Positions 1 to 6,335 of a stretch of DNA of 11,244 nt are shown in pieces. Position 1 is the first letter of the stretch; every line of letters starts with the position of its first letter. The stretch covers positions 1 through 11,244 of the forward strand of contig JALVQM010000374.1 of NCBI GenBank assembly GCA_027025615.1. The letters run 5' to 3'. The position numbers and the translations under genes were made by a program. The notes under the pieces are model-generated. The model searched no databases and was not told the origin of the DNA. It saw nothing but the letters and a program-made list of their open reading frames with translations. This DNA is from Desulfobacteraceae bacterium (GTDB lineage: Bacteria; Desulfobacterota; Desulfobacteria; Desulfobacterales; Desulfosarcinaceae).

Positions 1-381
1 GTGGCGGTAGATGAACAACCATGGCAGGTTACCTTCGGCGAAATGATAACCGACCTGGTCTTTAGCCCTGATGGTGGCAAGGTTGCTGCTCTTGGCAAAG
101 AAAACGGTTTATGGACCGTGGTTGTGGAGGGCCGGGCCTGGAGTGATTTTTTCCCCATGGCCTGGCAGCCTGTTTTCAGCCCCGATGGCGGCCATCTAGC
201 TGCCAAGGTTGAAAAGGAAGGACGTTACGGGATTGTTGTGGACGATTGTCTCTGGGACAAGTGGAGTGACCAGCTCTGGTCGCCCTGTTTTAGTCCTGAC
301 GGTGAACGAATTATGATTTGCCGAGTCGACAATGGTATATACTCGCGCCAGATCGTACCGGTTGGTAATATTTTGAAATAA
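1..381 (+). CDS. tmcD: TmcD-like subunit of the Tmc electron-transfer complex, 3' part
   Basis: This is the C-terminal part of a protein whose beginning lies left of the window; the GTG at position 1 is just the edge, not a demonstrated start. The visible 126 residues contain three copies of an FSPDG motif at residues 21-25, 59-63 and 97-101, exactly 38 residues apart, which is the pattern of WD40/TolB-like beta-propeller blades. The segment is rich in tryptophan (about seven in 126). The stop is followed 16 bases later by the tmcC start. TmcD is the least understood subunit of the Tmc complex of sulfate reducers and has been described as Trp-rich. The name here rests mainly on the neighbours tmcC, tmcB and tmcA plus the repeat and Trp content. 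No membrane segment or signal peptide is visible in this part. Another propeller protein cannot be excluded. Confidence 0.72.
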   Translation: MAVDEQPWQVTFGEMITDLVFSPDGGKVAALGKENGLWTVVVEGRAWSDFFPMAWQPVFSPDGGHLAAKVEKEGRYGIVVDDCLWDKWSDQLWSPCFSPDGERIMICRVDNGIYSRQIVPVGNILK

Positions 382-397
382 CAACGGGGAGGAGGCA

Positions 398-1057
398 ATG
401 CACCAATTTTATGCCCTTGTCTCAGGGCCCTTTGCCTGGATTGCTTTTGGTCTGTTTTTCGTGGGAATCCTCGTTCGCCTGATTGGTCTTGTCAGGATGG
501 TCAACAAGACTGAAAAATTCATTTTTTCTTACATGAGTTTGAAGTACAGTCTGCGGTCTATCTTTCATTGGATCGTGCCTTTTGGAACGGCCAGTTGGCG
601 ATTGCATCCCTGGCTTACCATTGTGACCTTTGGTTTCCATATTTGTCTTTTCCTGACCCCGGTTTTTCTCATGGCGCACATTGTGATGCTGGACGAGGCC
701 TGGAACATTTCGTGGTGGGCCCTGCCTGCTCAGGTGGCTGACTGGATGACCGTGGTGGTGATATTTGGTTGCGTGTTTTTCCTGGCAAGAAGGTTGACCC
801 GCAAAGAGGTCCGCTTCGTCACCGATGCTTCGGATTTCATTCTTTTGACCATAGTGGCAGCGCCTTTTGTAACCGGACTGCTTGCTTATCACCAATGGGC
901 CGGAACCGACTGGATTACCATTGTGCATATGCTCGCTGGAGAAATAATGCTGGTAGCCATTCCTTTTACCAGGCTGAGTCACATGATTTTTTCACCGTTG
1001 ACCCGCGCCTATATGGGATCTGAATTCGGCAAGGTCCGCAATGCGAAAGATTGGTAA
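398..1057 (+). CDS. tmcC: TmcC, integral membrane cytochrome b subunit of Tmc complex
   Basis: A 219-residue membrane protein with about five hydrophobic segments (roughly residues 10-33, 72-97, 113-131, 146-165 and 174-192). Histidines lie in or next to these segments (H57, H81, H94, H165, H177, H195) and could ligate b-type hemes. Size and layout fit the NarI/DsrM-like cytochrome b family to which TmcC belongs. Its role is to pass electrons across the cytoplasmic membrane between periplasmic tetraheme cytochrome TmcA and cytoplasmic iron-sulfur protein TmcB. The ATG start is preceded by a strong purine-rich ribosome site (GGGAGGAGG) at good distance and follows tmcD by 16 bases. The order tmcD-tmcC-tmcB-tmcA and short gaps indicate one operon. 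Exact heme ligands are inferred, not shown. Confidence 0.88.
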   Translation: MHQFYALVSGPFAWIAFGLFFVGILVRLIGLVRMVNKTEKFIFSYMSLKYSLRSIFHWIVPFGTASWRLHPWLTIVTFGFHICLFLTPVFLMAHIVMLDEAWNISWWALPAQVADWMTVVVIFGCVFFLARRLTRKEVRFVTDASDFILLTIVAAPFVTGLLAYHQWAGTDWITIVHMLAGEIMLVAIPFTRLSHMIFSPLTRAYMGSEFGKVRNAKDW

Positions 1058-1110
1058 ATAGTGTCAAGTCTTGGTGGCCATGCGCCCCCATGGGCAGGGA
1101 GAAACATTAA

Positions 1111-2454
1111 ATGACAAAAGCGGAAAACAAAGAGCAGGCAACAACTGGTCAAATCCTTGACGATGGTATCAAGGTGGGAGTTTCTCGTCTGACTGCAGAC
1201 AGGATCGAAAAGGTTGTCCGCCAGGTCCTTGACAAGGAAACCGGGGCCCGCCTCAAGGCTTACGTGGAAACCTGTATCCATTGTGGATTATGTTCCGATG
1301 CGTGCCATTTTTATCTTTCCCATGACAATGATCCTCATTTCTCTCCGGTGGGCAAGGTGAAACAGACCATTTGGGAAATGATCAGGTGCAAAGGCAAAGT
1401 AGATCCCGAATTCATAAGCCGGGCGGCTCTTATTGCCCATACGGAATGCAATTTGTGCAAACGGTGTGCCCAGTATTGTCCCTTCGGAATCGACATTGCC
1501 TACATGATGTCGATTGTACGTAGAATTATCCACAAGCTCGGTGCCACCCCCCTGTATCTTCAGGATACGGCCCACAGTCATTCTGTCCATATGAACCAGA
1601 TGTGGGTCAAAGGTGATGAATGGGTTGACACCCTCCAATGGCAGGAAGAAGAGGCCCAGGCCGAAATACCGACCCTCAGGATACCTCTTGAGAAAGAGGG
1701 AGCCGACATCATGTATTCGGTTATTGCACCGGAGCCCAAGTTCCAGGCCCAGTTGATCTATCAGGCTGCGGTTATATTGGACGTTGCCGGTGTGAGCTGG
1801 ACCATGCCGGCTGGTATAGGGTGGGACAACAGTGACATGGCAATGTTTACCGGTGACAACGAACTGATGGGACGCTTGAAAAGGGCCCATTTTGAGACGG
1901 CGGCCCGGCTGAAGGTAAAAAGAATCGTGATGGGCGAGTGCGGTCACGCTTTCCGTTCGGTTTACGACATGGGCAACCGCTGGCTGGGCTGGGCCATGCC
2001 TCCGATTCCCATTAGTCATGCAATAGATTTTTATTACGAATTGATTACCTCCGGGAAGATCAAGATCGCTAAGAAATACCCCAAGCCGGTTACCCTCCAT
2101 GATCCCTGCAATGTTTCCCGGGGCGGTGGCTTGCATGACAAGGCGCGTTACGTGGCAAACGCCCTGTGCGAGGAAGTGGTTGAAATGTATCCAAACCGGG
2201 AACACAATTATTGTTGCGCGGCCGGTGGCGGGGTGGTCAATTGCGGTCCGCCATACAAGAAAAAGCGTGTCGAAGGCAACCGGGTAAAAGCCGAGCAGTT
2301 GTTCGAGGCCAAGAGCAGGGGAGCCCATACCCTGATTGCTCCGTGCCATAATTGTCACAGCGGCTTGCATGACGTGGTGCACCATTACGAAGTTGGACTG
2401 GAAATAAAATTTTTCCAGGATCTTATTTACGAGTGCATGGAAAAACCGGTCTGA
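1111..2454 (+). CDS. tmcB: TmcB, HdrD/DsrK-like iron-sulfur protein of Tmc complex
   Basis: A 447-residue soluble protein. The N-terminal half has two [4Fe-4S] ferredoxin motifs: C55-x2-C58-x2-C61-x3-C65 and C113-x2-C116-x2-C119-x3-C123-Pro. The C-terminal half has a complete CCG-type cluster motif: C333 in HDPCNVSRGG, the C368-C369 pair followed by AAGGG, and C412-x2-C415 in PCHNCHSGL. An earlier GECGH segment (C277) looks like the degenerate first CCG repeat. This architecture is shared with HdrD and DsrK, and CCG domains can hold a noncubane [4Fe-4S] cluster that handles thiols/disulfides. In Tmc, the subunit is cytoplasmic and receives electrons from TmcC; its natural partner is not established. 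The start follows GGGAGA; tmcC ends 53 bases upstream and tmcA begins 22 bases downstream. DsrK or another CCG paralogue is less likely because of the neighbours. Confidence 0.9.
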   Translation: MTKAENKEQATTGQILDDGIKVGVSRLTADRIEKVVRQVLDKETGARLKAYVETCIHCGLCSDACHFYLSHDNDPHFSPVGKVKQTIWEMIRCKGKVDPEFISRAALIAHTECNLCKRCAQYCPFGIDIAYMMSIVRRIIHKLGATPLYLQDTAHSHSVHMNQMWVKGDEWVDTLQWQEEEAQAEIPTLRIPLEKEGADIMYSVIAPEPKFQAQLIYQAAVILDVAGVSWTMPAGIGWDNSDMAMFTGDNELMGRLKRAHFETAARLKVKRIVMGECGHAFRSVYDMGNRWLGWAMPPIPISHAIDFYYELITSGKIKIAKKYPKPVTLHDPCNVSRGGGLHDKARYVANALCEEVVEMYPNREHNYCCAAGGGVVNCGPPYKKKRVEGNRVKAEQLFEAKSRGAHTLIAPCHNCHSGLHDVVHHYEVGLEIKFFQDLIYECMEKPV

Positions 2455-2463
2455 ATGACCCGG

Positions 2464-2470
2464 AAAGGAA
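2464..2470 (+). promoter_or_regulatory. Ribosome binding site that decides the tmcA start
   Basis: AAAGGAA lies eight bases (counted from the GG) upstream of the ATG at 2477 but only about two bases from the in-frame ATG at 2471, so the downstream ATG is favoured. Confidence 0.6.
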
Positions 2471-2476
2471 ATGGAT

Positions 2477-2878
2477 ATGAAAAAAGCTATCCTGGCCGGC
2501 TTGATGATTCTTGTGGCAGTTGTTTTTTTCGGTTCCCTGGCCGGGGGGCAGGAAGACATGAAAACGATTGACAACAGCGTATTTGAGCAGCCGAGGCGTC
2601 CGGCAGCGGTCTTCCTGCACGATGAACACAATGAAAATGCCGGTATTGAAGATTGTAGTCGTTGTCACCATTTGTTTGACGAAAATGGCAATAAACTGGA
2701 AGACGAGTCCTCCGAGGACCAGTCCTGCTCGGAATGCCACGCCATGAGCGACAAGGAGGGTCGACCATCTCTGCGTAAGGCCTTCCATCTGAATTGTAAA
2801 GGGTGTCACCTGGAGCTCAAGAAAGGCCCGGTTACCTGCGGAAGCTGTCATCGCTGGGACAGCCAGTCAATCCGGTAA
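2477..2878 (+). CDS. tmcA: TmcA, type II tetraheme cytochrome c3 (periplasmic)
   Basis: A 133-residue precursor with an N-terminal signal peptide (MKK, then a hydrophobic core to about residue 22, ending near GGQE). It has four CxxCH heme-binding motifs: C60-C63-H64, C84-C87-H88, C107-C110-H111 and C121-C124-H125. Extra histidines H48, H51, H65 and H104 are well placed as the sixth ligands, giving bis-His hemes, and the HDEH segment before heme 1 is typical of cytochrome c3. Many acidic residues fit the acidic type II c3 (TmcA), which accepts electrons from hydrogenase or type I c3 in the periplasm and passes them to TmcC. I chose the ATG at 2477 because AAAGGAA (2464-2470) is correctly spaced for it; the in-frame ATG at 2471 is too close to that site. 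It follows tmcB by 22 bases. Confidence 0.9.
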   Translation: MKKAILAGLMILVAVVFFGSLAGGQEDMKTIDNSVFEQPRRPAAVFLHDEHNENAGIEDCSRCHHLFDENGNKLEDESSEDQSCSECHAMSDKEGRPSLRKAFHLNCKGCHLELKKGPVTCGSCHRWDSQSIR

Positions 2879-2927
2879 TTGCGTCAACAACCCGAAAAAC
2901 GGGCCGCCGAAATGAATGGGGGAAAAC

Positions 2928-3278
2928 ATGGCCAAAAAAATTTTGATTATCGACGACGACCCGGTTGTGGTTAAATACCTCAGCACCCTTTTTGAAGACA
3001 ATGGTTATGAAACCTGCAGTGCCGGAAGCAGTTCCGAGGGACTGGAAGTGGTAAGGCAGCAAAAGCCGGACCTGATTACCCTTGATTTGGAAATGCCCGG
3101 TGAATGGGGGCCGCGGTTTTACCGTAAACTTCGACAGGACAAGGAATTGCGCAATATCCCGATTGTGGTAATCAGCGGTATCGACGGGGATCACGCCATC
3201 AAGGGAGCAGTTGCTTTCGTGGCCAAGCCCTTTGATCCGGACAAGGTGCTAGGGATTGTCAAGCGGACAATCGGCTAA
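2928..3278 (+). CDS. Stand-alone CheY-like response regulator receiver domain
   Basis: A 116-residue receiver domain with no output domain. Acidic residues D10 and D11 after beta1, phospho-acceptor D53 (in TLDLEMP), switch residue S83 and conserved K100 in the KPFD motif are all present, so it should be phosphorylatable. The stretch from S83 to K100 is 17 residues, about five shorter than in CheY (T87 to K109), which suggests a trimmed helix alpha4/beta5 loop. I prefer the ATG at 2928, preceded by GGGGGA at about five bases; the in-frame ATG at 2916 would add four residues and has no good ribosome site. It lies about 50 bases after tmcA on the same strand and probably ends the tmc operon, suggesting a signalling link to the complex. 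Its kinase is not in the window and its target is unknown. Confidence 0.9.
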   Translation: MAKKILIIDDDPVVVKYLSTLFEDNGYETCSAGSSSEGLEVVRQQKPDLITLDLEMPGEWGPRFYRKLRQDKELRNIPIVVISGIDGDHAIKGAVAFVAKPFDPDKVLGIVKRTIG

Positions 3279-3356
3279 TGGTTGTCCCGGCAATCCCATG
3301 ACGGAGCATTCGGCCAGGACCTTTGCCCTGATCGCGGCCTTTTAGCCAGGAACATA

Positions 3357-3390
3357 AAGCCCGTTACCGGTTTGATCCGGTAACGGGCTT
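3357..3390. terminator. Bidirectional terminator-like inverted repeat
   Basis: AAGCCCGTTACCGG (3357-3370) and its exact reverse complement CCGGTAACGGGCTT (3377-3390) enclose a six-base loop TTTGAT. The 14-bp perfect GC-rich stem sits between two converging genes, the receiver-domain gene ending at 3278 and the acyl-CoA synthetase gene ending at 3412. Short T or A runs in the stem base and flanks (TT then GGCAATTTTA on the + side) give only a weak U-tract, so efficiency is uncertain, but position and symmetry fit shared termination for both strands. Confidence 0.78.
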
Positions 3391-3411
3391 GGCAATTTTA
3401 GGCTGCTTTGA

Positions 3412-5319
3412 TTATTTGCGGCTTTTTGCCAGGCCGATGGTATTCAAAGCTTCTTCAATCTCTCCCAGAATGGACGGGTCGTCGATTGTTGCCGGCATTT
3501 TCCATTCTTTGTTGTCGGCTATTTTCTGAATGGTTCCGCGCAGGATTTTACCGGAGCGGGTCTTGGGAAGTCGCTTGACGACAGTGGCGGTCTTGAAAGA
3601 GGCAACCGGCCCGATCCTTTCCCTTACCATCTGGATAACTTCTTTGATGATTTCGTCGTGGTCCCTGGTAACCCCGGCGTTGAGTACGAGGAAGCCCACG
3701 GGAACCTGACCCTTGAGCTGATCAGCTACCCCCAGTACGGCACATTCGGCCACGTCCGGGTGATCGGCCAGTACTTCTTCCATGGCCCCGGTGGAAAGGC
3801 GATGTCCGGCCACGTTGATAATATCGTCGGTACGGGTCATTACATAAGCATAACCCTCTTCATCGATAAAGCCGGCATCGGCCGTTTTATAATAACCCGG
3901 AAATTCAGCCAGGTAAGATTCGATAAAGCGCTCATCGTTGTTCCAGAGGGTTGGCAGGGTTCCGGGAGGCAGAGGCAGTTTGACTACCAGGGCACCGATT
4001 TCTCCAGGAGGAACAGGTTCCTTGGATTCCGGGTCCAGAACCTGGAGATTCCAGCCCGGCGCCGGTTTGGTGGGAGAACCTTCCTTGACTGGGAACTGGT
4101 GCAGTCCGAGACAGTTGGCACAAATGGCCCAGCCTGTTTCGGTTTGCCACCAGTGGTCGATGACCGGCACGCCGAGCTTTTCGCGGGCCCAGTTCAAGGT
4201 GTCGGGATCCAGGCGCTCACCGGCCAGGAAAAGGGCTTTGAATTGGGACAGGTCGTAGTCCTTGATCAGTTTTCCGCCTGGATCTTCGCGCTTGATGGCC
4301 CGGAAAGCGGTGGGGGCCGTAAAGAGACATTTTACTTTGTGCTGGGAGATGACCCTCCAGAAAACTCCTGCATCCGGAGTGCCAACCGGTTTTCCCTCGA
4401 ACAGGATCGTGGTGCAGCCCTTCAAGAGTGGACCGTAAACTATATAGGAATGACCCACGACCCAGCCCACGTCGGAAGCCGCCCAATAGACATCACCGGC
4501 ATCCACGTTGTAAATGGCCTTCATGGTCCACTTAAGGGCAACGGCATGGCCGCCGTTGTCGCGGACAACACCCTTTGGCTGGCCGGTTGTTCCTGAGGTA
4601 TAGAGAATATACAACGGATCGGTGGCTTCCACCGTCACACAGTCTGCCGGTTGGGCAGCTTCCATGGCTTCTGTCCAATCAATGTCCCGGCCTTCTATCA
4701 GGGATGCGGTTTCCATGGGACGCTGAAAAATAATACATTTGTCCGGCTTGGAAGATGAGGCCTCTATGGCTCCATCCAGCAATGGCTTGTAAGCGATAAC
4801 TTTTTTGACCTCGATTCCACAGGAGGCCGAAACGATCACCTTGGGCTTGGCGTCGTCAATCCTGGTTGCCAGCTCATTGGCGGCGAAACCACCGAAAACT
4901 ACCGAGTGCACAGCCCCAAGCCTGGCACAGGCCAGCATGGCAATGGCGGCTTCAGGAATCATGGGCATGTAAATTACGACCCGGTCTCCTTTTCCCACAC
5001 CCTGCGCCTTGAGGACCCCGGCAAAGCGGGCGACCTGGTCCCGCAGCTCATTGTACGTGTAAATTTTTAGAGAATCGGTAACCGGGCTGTCATAGATCAA
5101 GGCCGGCTGTTCGCCTCTTCCATTGTCAATGTGCAGGTCAAGGGCATTGTAGCAGGTGTTGAGTCGGCCGCCTGTAAACCAACGATAAAATGGTTTGTTA
5201 CTGTCATCCAGTACCTTGTCCCAGGTTTTTTCCCAGTGGATGTCCTGGGCGGCTTCGCCCCAGAAACCTTCCGGATCTTCGATCGAGCGTTTGAATGCCT
5301 CGTCGTAAGGGTTGGTCAT
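3412..5319 (-). CDS. prpE: Short-chain acyl-CoA synthetase, PrpE/ACSS3 type (propionyl- or acetyl-CoA synthetase)
   Basis: A 635-residue AMP-forming acyl-CoA synthetase of normal family length. The ATP-binding loop TSGTTGQPKG is at residues 241-250, the WWQTETGW core motif at 390-397, the hinge region TRTDDIINVAGHR at 495-507, and catalytic Lys591 in PKTRSGK, the lysine that protein acetyltransferases modify in this family. The N-terminal ACAS domain is present. Two features point to the propionyl-CoA synthetase (PrpE/ACSS3) branch rather than acetyl-CoA synthetase proper: WVVGHSY at 286-292, where Acs has Thr in place of the second Val, and Trp after WQTETG where Acs has Gly. The enzyme activates propionate (or acetate) with ATP and CoA in the cytoplasm. 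The ATG start has an excellent AAAGGAGA (5326-5333) six bases upstream. It appears monocistronic. Substrate preference is inferred. Confidence 0.9.
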   Translation of the reverse strand: MTNPYDEAFKRSIEDPEGFWGEAAQDIHWEKTWDKVLDDSNKPFYRWFTGGRLNTCYNALDLHIDNGRGEQPALIYDSPVTDSLKIYTYNELRDQVARFAGVLKAQGVGKGDRVVIYMPMIPEAAIAMLACARLGAVHSVVFGGFAANELATRIDDAKPKVIVSASCGIEVKKVIAYKPLLDGAIEASSSKPDKCIIFQRPMETASLIEGRDIDWTEAMEAAQPADCVTVEATDPLYILYTSGTTGQPKGVVRDNGGHAVALKWTMKAIYNVDAGDVYWAASDVGWVVGHSYIVYGPLLKGCTTILFEGKPVGTPDAGVFWRVISQHKVKCLFTAPTAFRAIKREDPGGKLIKDYDLSQFKALFLAGERLDPDTLNWAREKLGVPVIDHWWQTETGWAICANCLGLHQFPVKEGSPTKPAPGWNLQVLDPESKEPVPPGEIGALVVKLPLPPGTLPTLWNNDERFIESYLAEFPGYYKTADAGFIDEEGYAYVMTRTDDIINVAGHRLSTGAMEEVLADHPDVAECAVLGVADQLKGQVPVGFLVLNAGVTRDHDEIIKEVIQMVRERIGPVASFKTATVVKRLPKTRSGKILRGTIQKIADNKEWKMPATIDDPSILGEIEEALNTIGLAKSRK

Positions 5320-5466
5320 GGTCGATCTCCTTTACCGTTTAGGGGTTATGTCTCAGACCCAAAGCCTGATGGCGGTATATCTTGATTTACCACCCTGAAT
5401 GCAATTGTTGTTGATAAAGAGATGGTCGCTTTCGCCGCTGGAATGCGGGTTACTTCTTATGCGGCG

Positions 5467-5508
5467 TTACATACATGTAAGTTAATGAAAAATATAAAAT
5501 AGTGTCAA
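5467..5508 (-). promoter_or_regulatory. Putative promoter and operator of the acyl-CoA synthetase gene
   Basis: On the minus strand a perfect -35 TTGACA (plus-strand 5503-5508) is followed by an AT-rich spacer and a weak -10 candidate (TTAACT at 17 bases). The -10/start area runs into a perfect 14-bp palindrome TTACATACATGTAA at 5467-5480 (arms TTACAT/ATGTAA, two-base spacer). The palindrome is placed where a repressor would block transcription. No ready regulator match is offered. The 5' leader to the start codon at 5319 would be about 150 bases. The rest of the 5320-5579 gap shows no gene and no clear terminator for nrdG. Confidence 0.4.
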
Positions 5509-5579
5509 GCAAAAAGACTGAATGGACAATACCGGCTGAATATGGATTCATGTGTCTTGATGTACTGTATTTCCGTTAT

Positions 5580-6323
5580 TTAGCGCAGATGGCAGGTTTT
5601 CACGTACTTATTCAGGATTTGTCCCAGGGCCTTGATTTGCAGGTTGTCAAGAGCTCTTCCGGGTCCTGTAGGCTGGAAAAACGAGCTGTCCAGGCAAACT
5701 CCGGTTCTGGCCTGCTGTAGAAAATAGCTCCGGGCCCCTCGTACCAGCTCGCCGATTTGGCGGATAACGCTGTGGTTGATGAACGGTTCAATACAAGTGG
5801 TTCTGAATTCGTAGTCCGGGGCACGGGACATAACCAGGAAGATGCTCTCACGTAATTTTTGGTTAAGGTCCTGGGGGCACAGGTATGGCTTGTAGGTTTC
5901 AGGGGCCGTTTTTATGTCCATTGCCAGGTAGTCGACCAGCTTTGCTTCCAGCAAGTGTTCGATAACCTTTGGACGGGTCCCGTTGGTATCCAGCTTGACG
6001 GAAAATCCCATTTGTTTGATTAGCAGGCACAAATCAGCAAGACAGGGATTAAGTGTCGGCTCGCCGCCGGATATGACCACTGCATCCAGCAGTCCGCGGC
6101 GGCTGAGTAAGAATTTTTCCAGCCCTTTGATGCTTAACCGTTGTGGCATTTGTCCCAGGGCAAGTTCGGGATTGTGGCAGTAAGGGCAACGCAGGTTGCA
6201 GCCGGTAAGAAAAACGACACAACTTACCTTGCCCGGATAATCGATAAGGGAAGTCGGCAGCAAGCCGGCGATTTCCATGGTTGAATCTATTTTGTACCGG
6301 CTTTCATCAGGTCTTGGCCGCAT
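5580..6323 (-). CDS. nrdG: Anaerobic ribonucleotide reductase activating protein (radical SAM, NrdG2 type)
   Basis: A 247-residue radical SAM protein. The [4Fe-4S] motif C42-x3-C46-x2-C49 (CNLRCPYC) binds the cluster that cleaves S-adenosylmethionine, and GGEPT at 86-90 is the SAM-binding segment. The length of about 230 residues matches the longer NrdG2 branch rather than the short E. coli NrdG. It installs the glycyl radical on NrdD, encoded directly upstream on the same strand; only 12 bases separate the nrdD stop from the ATG at 6323, so translation is probably coupled. The start is uncertain: homology would suit Met16 (ATG at 6278, beginning MEIAGLLPTSLIDYPG), but neither ATG has a strong ribosome site and a weak GAG precedes the upstream one. 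Additional cysteines late in the sequence (C149, C177, C210, C244) are not arranged as an obvious second cluster. Confidence 0.9.
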   Translation of the reverse strand: MRPRPDESRYKIDSTMEIAGLLPTSLIDYPGKVSCVVFLTGCNLRCPYCHNPELALGQMPQRLSIKGLEKFLLSRRGLLDAVVISGGEPTLNPCLADLCLLIKQMGFSVKLDTNGTRPKVIEHLLEAKLVDYLAMDIKTAPETYKPYLCPQDLNQKLRESIFLVMSRAPDYEFRTTCIEPFINHSVIRQIGELVRGARSYFLQQARTGVCLDSSFFQPTGPGRALDNLQIKALGQILNKYVKTCHLR

Positions 6324-6335
6324 ATTCTCAAAATA

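Noticed and set aside
1288..2631. Long open frame on the minus strand opposite tmcB and tmcA
   Set aside because: Composition is that of an antisense shadow, no domain is recognisable, and the opposite strand has clear Fe-S and heme motifs.
2891..2903. Small hairpin CCCG-AAAAA-CGGG between tmcA and the receiver gene
   Set aside because: A four-pair stem with no T-tract is too weak to call a terminator; the receiver gene most likely stays in the operon.
3658..4596. Long plus-strand open frame inside the acyl-CoA synthetase gene
   Set aside because: It is antisense to conserved catalytic segments of the synthetase and its translation has no recognisable fold or ribosome site.
5497..5509. Sequence AATAGTGTCAAG occurring here and near 1057-1068
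   Set aside because: A 12-base coincidence in unrelated contexts, one inside a plus-strand operon gap and one in a minus-strand promoter; no further similarity around it.
5513..5579. Terminator for nrdG
   Set aside because: Only a five-pair AT-rich stem (TGAAT/ATTCA) and a short T run that are not adjacent; not enough to support a terminator.
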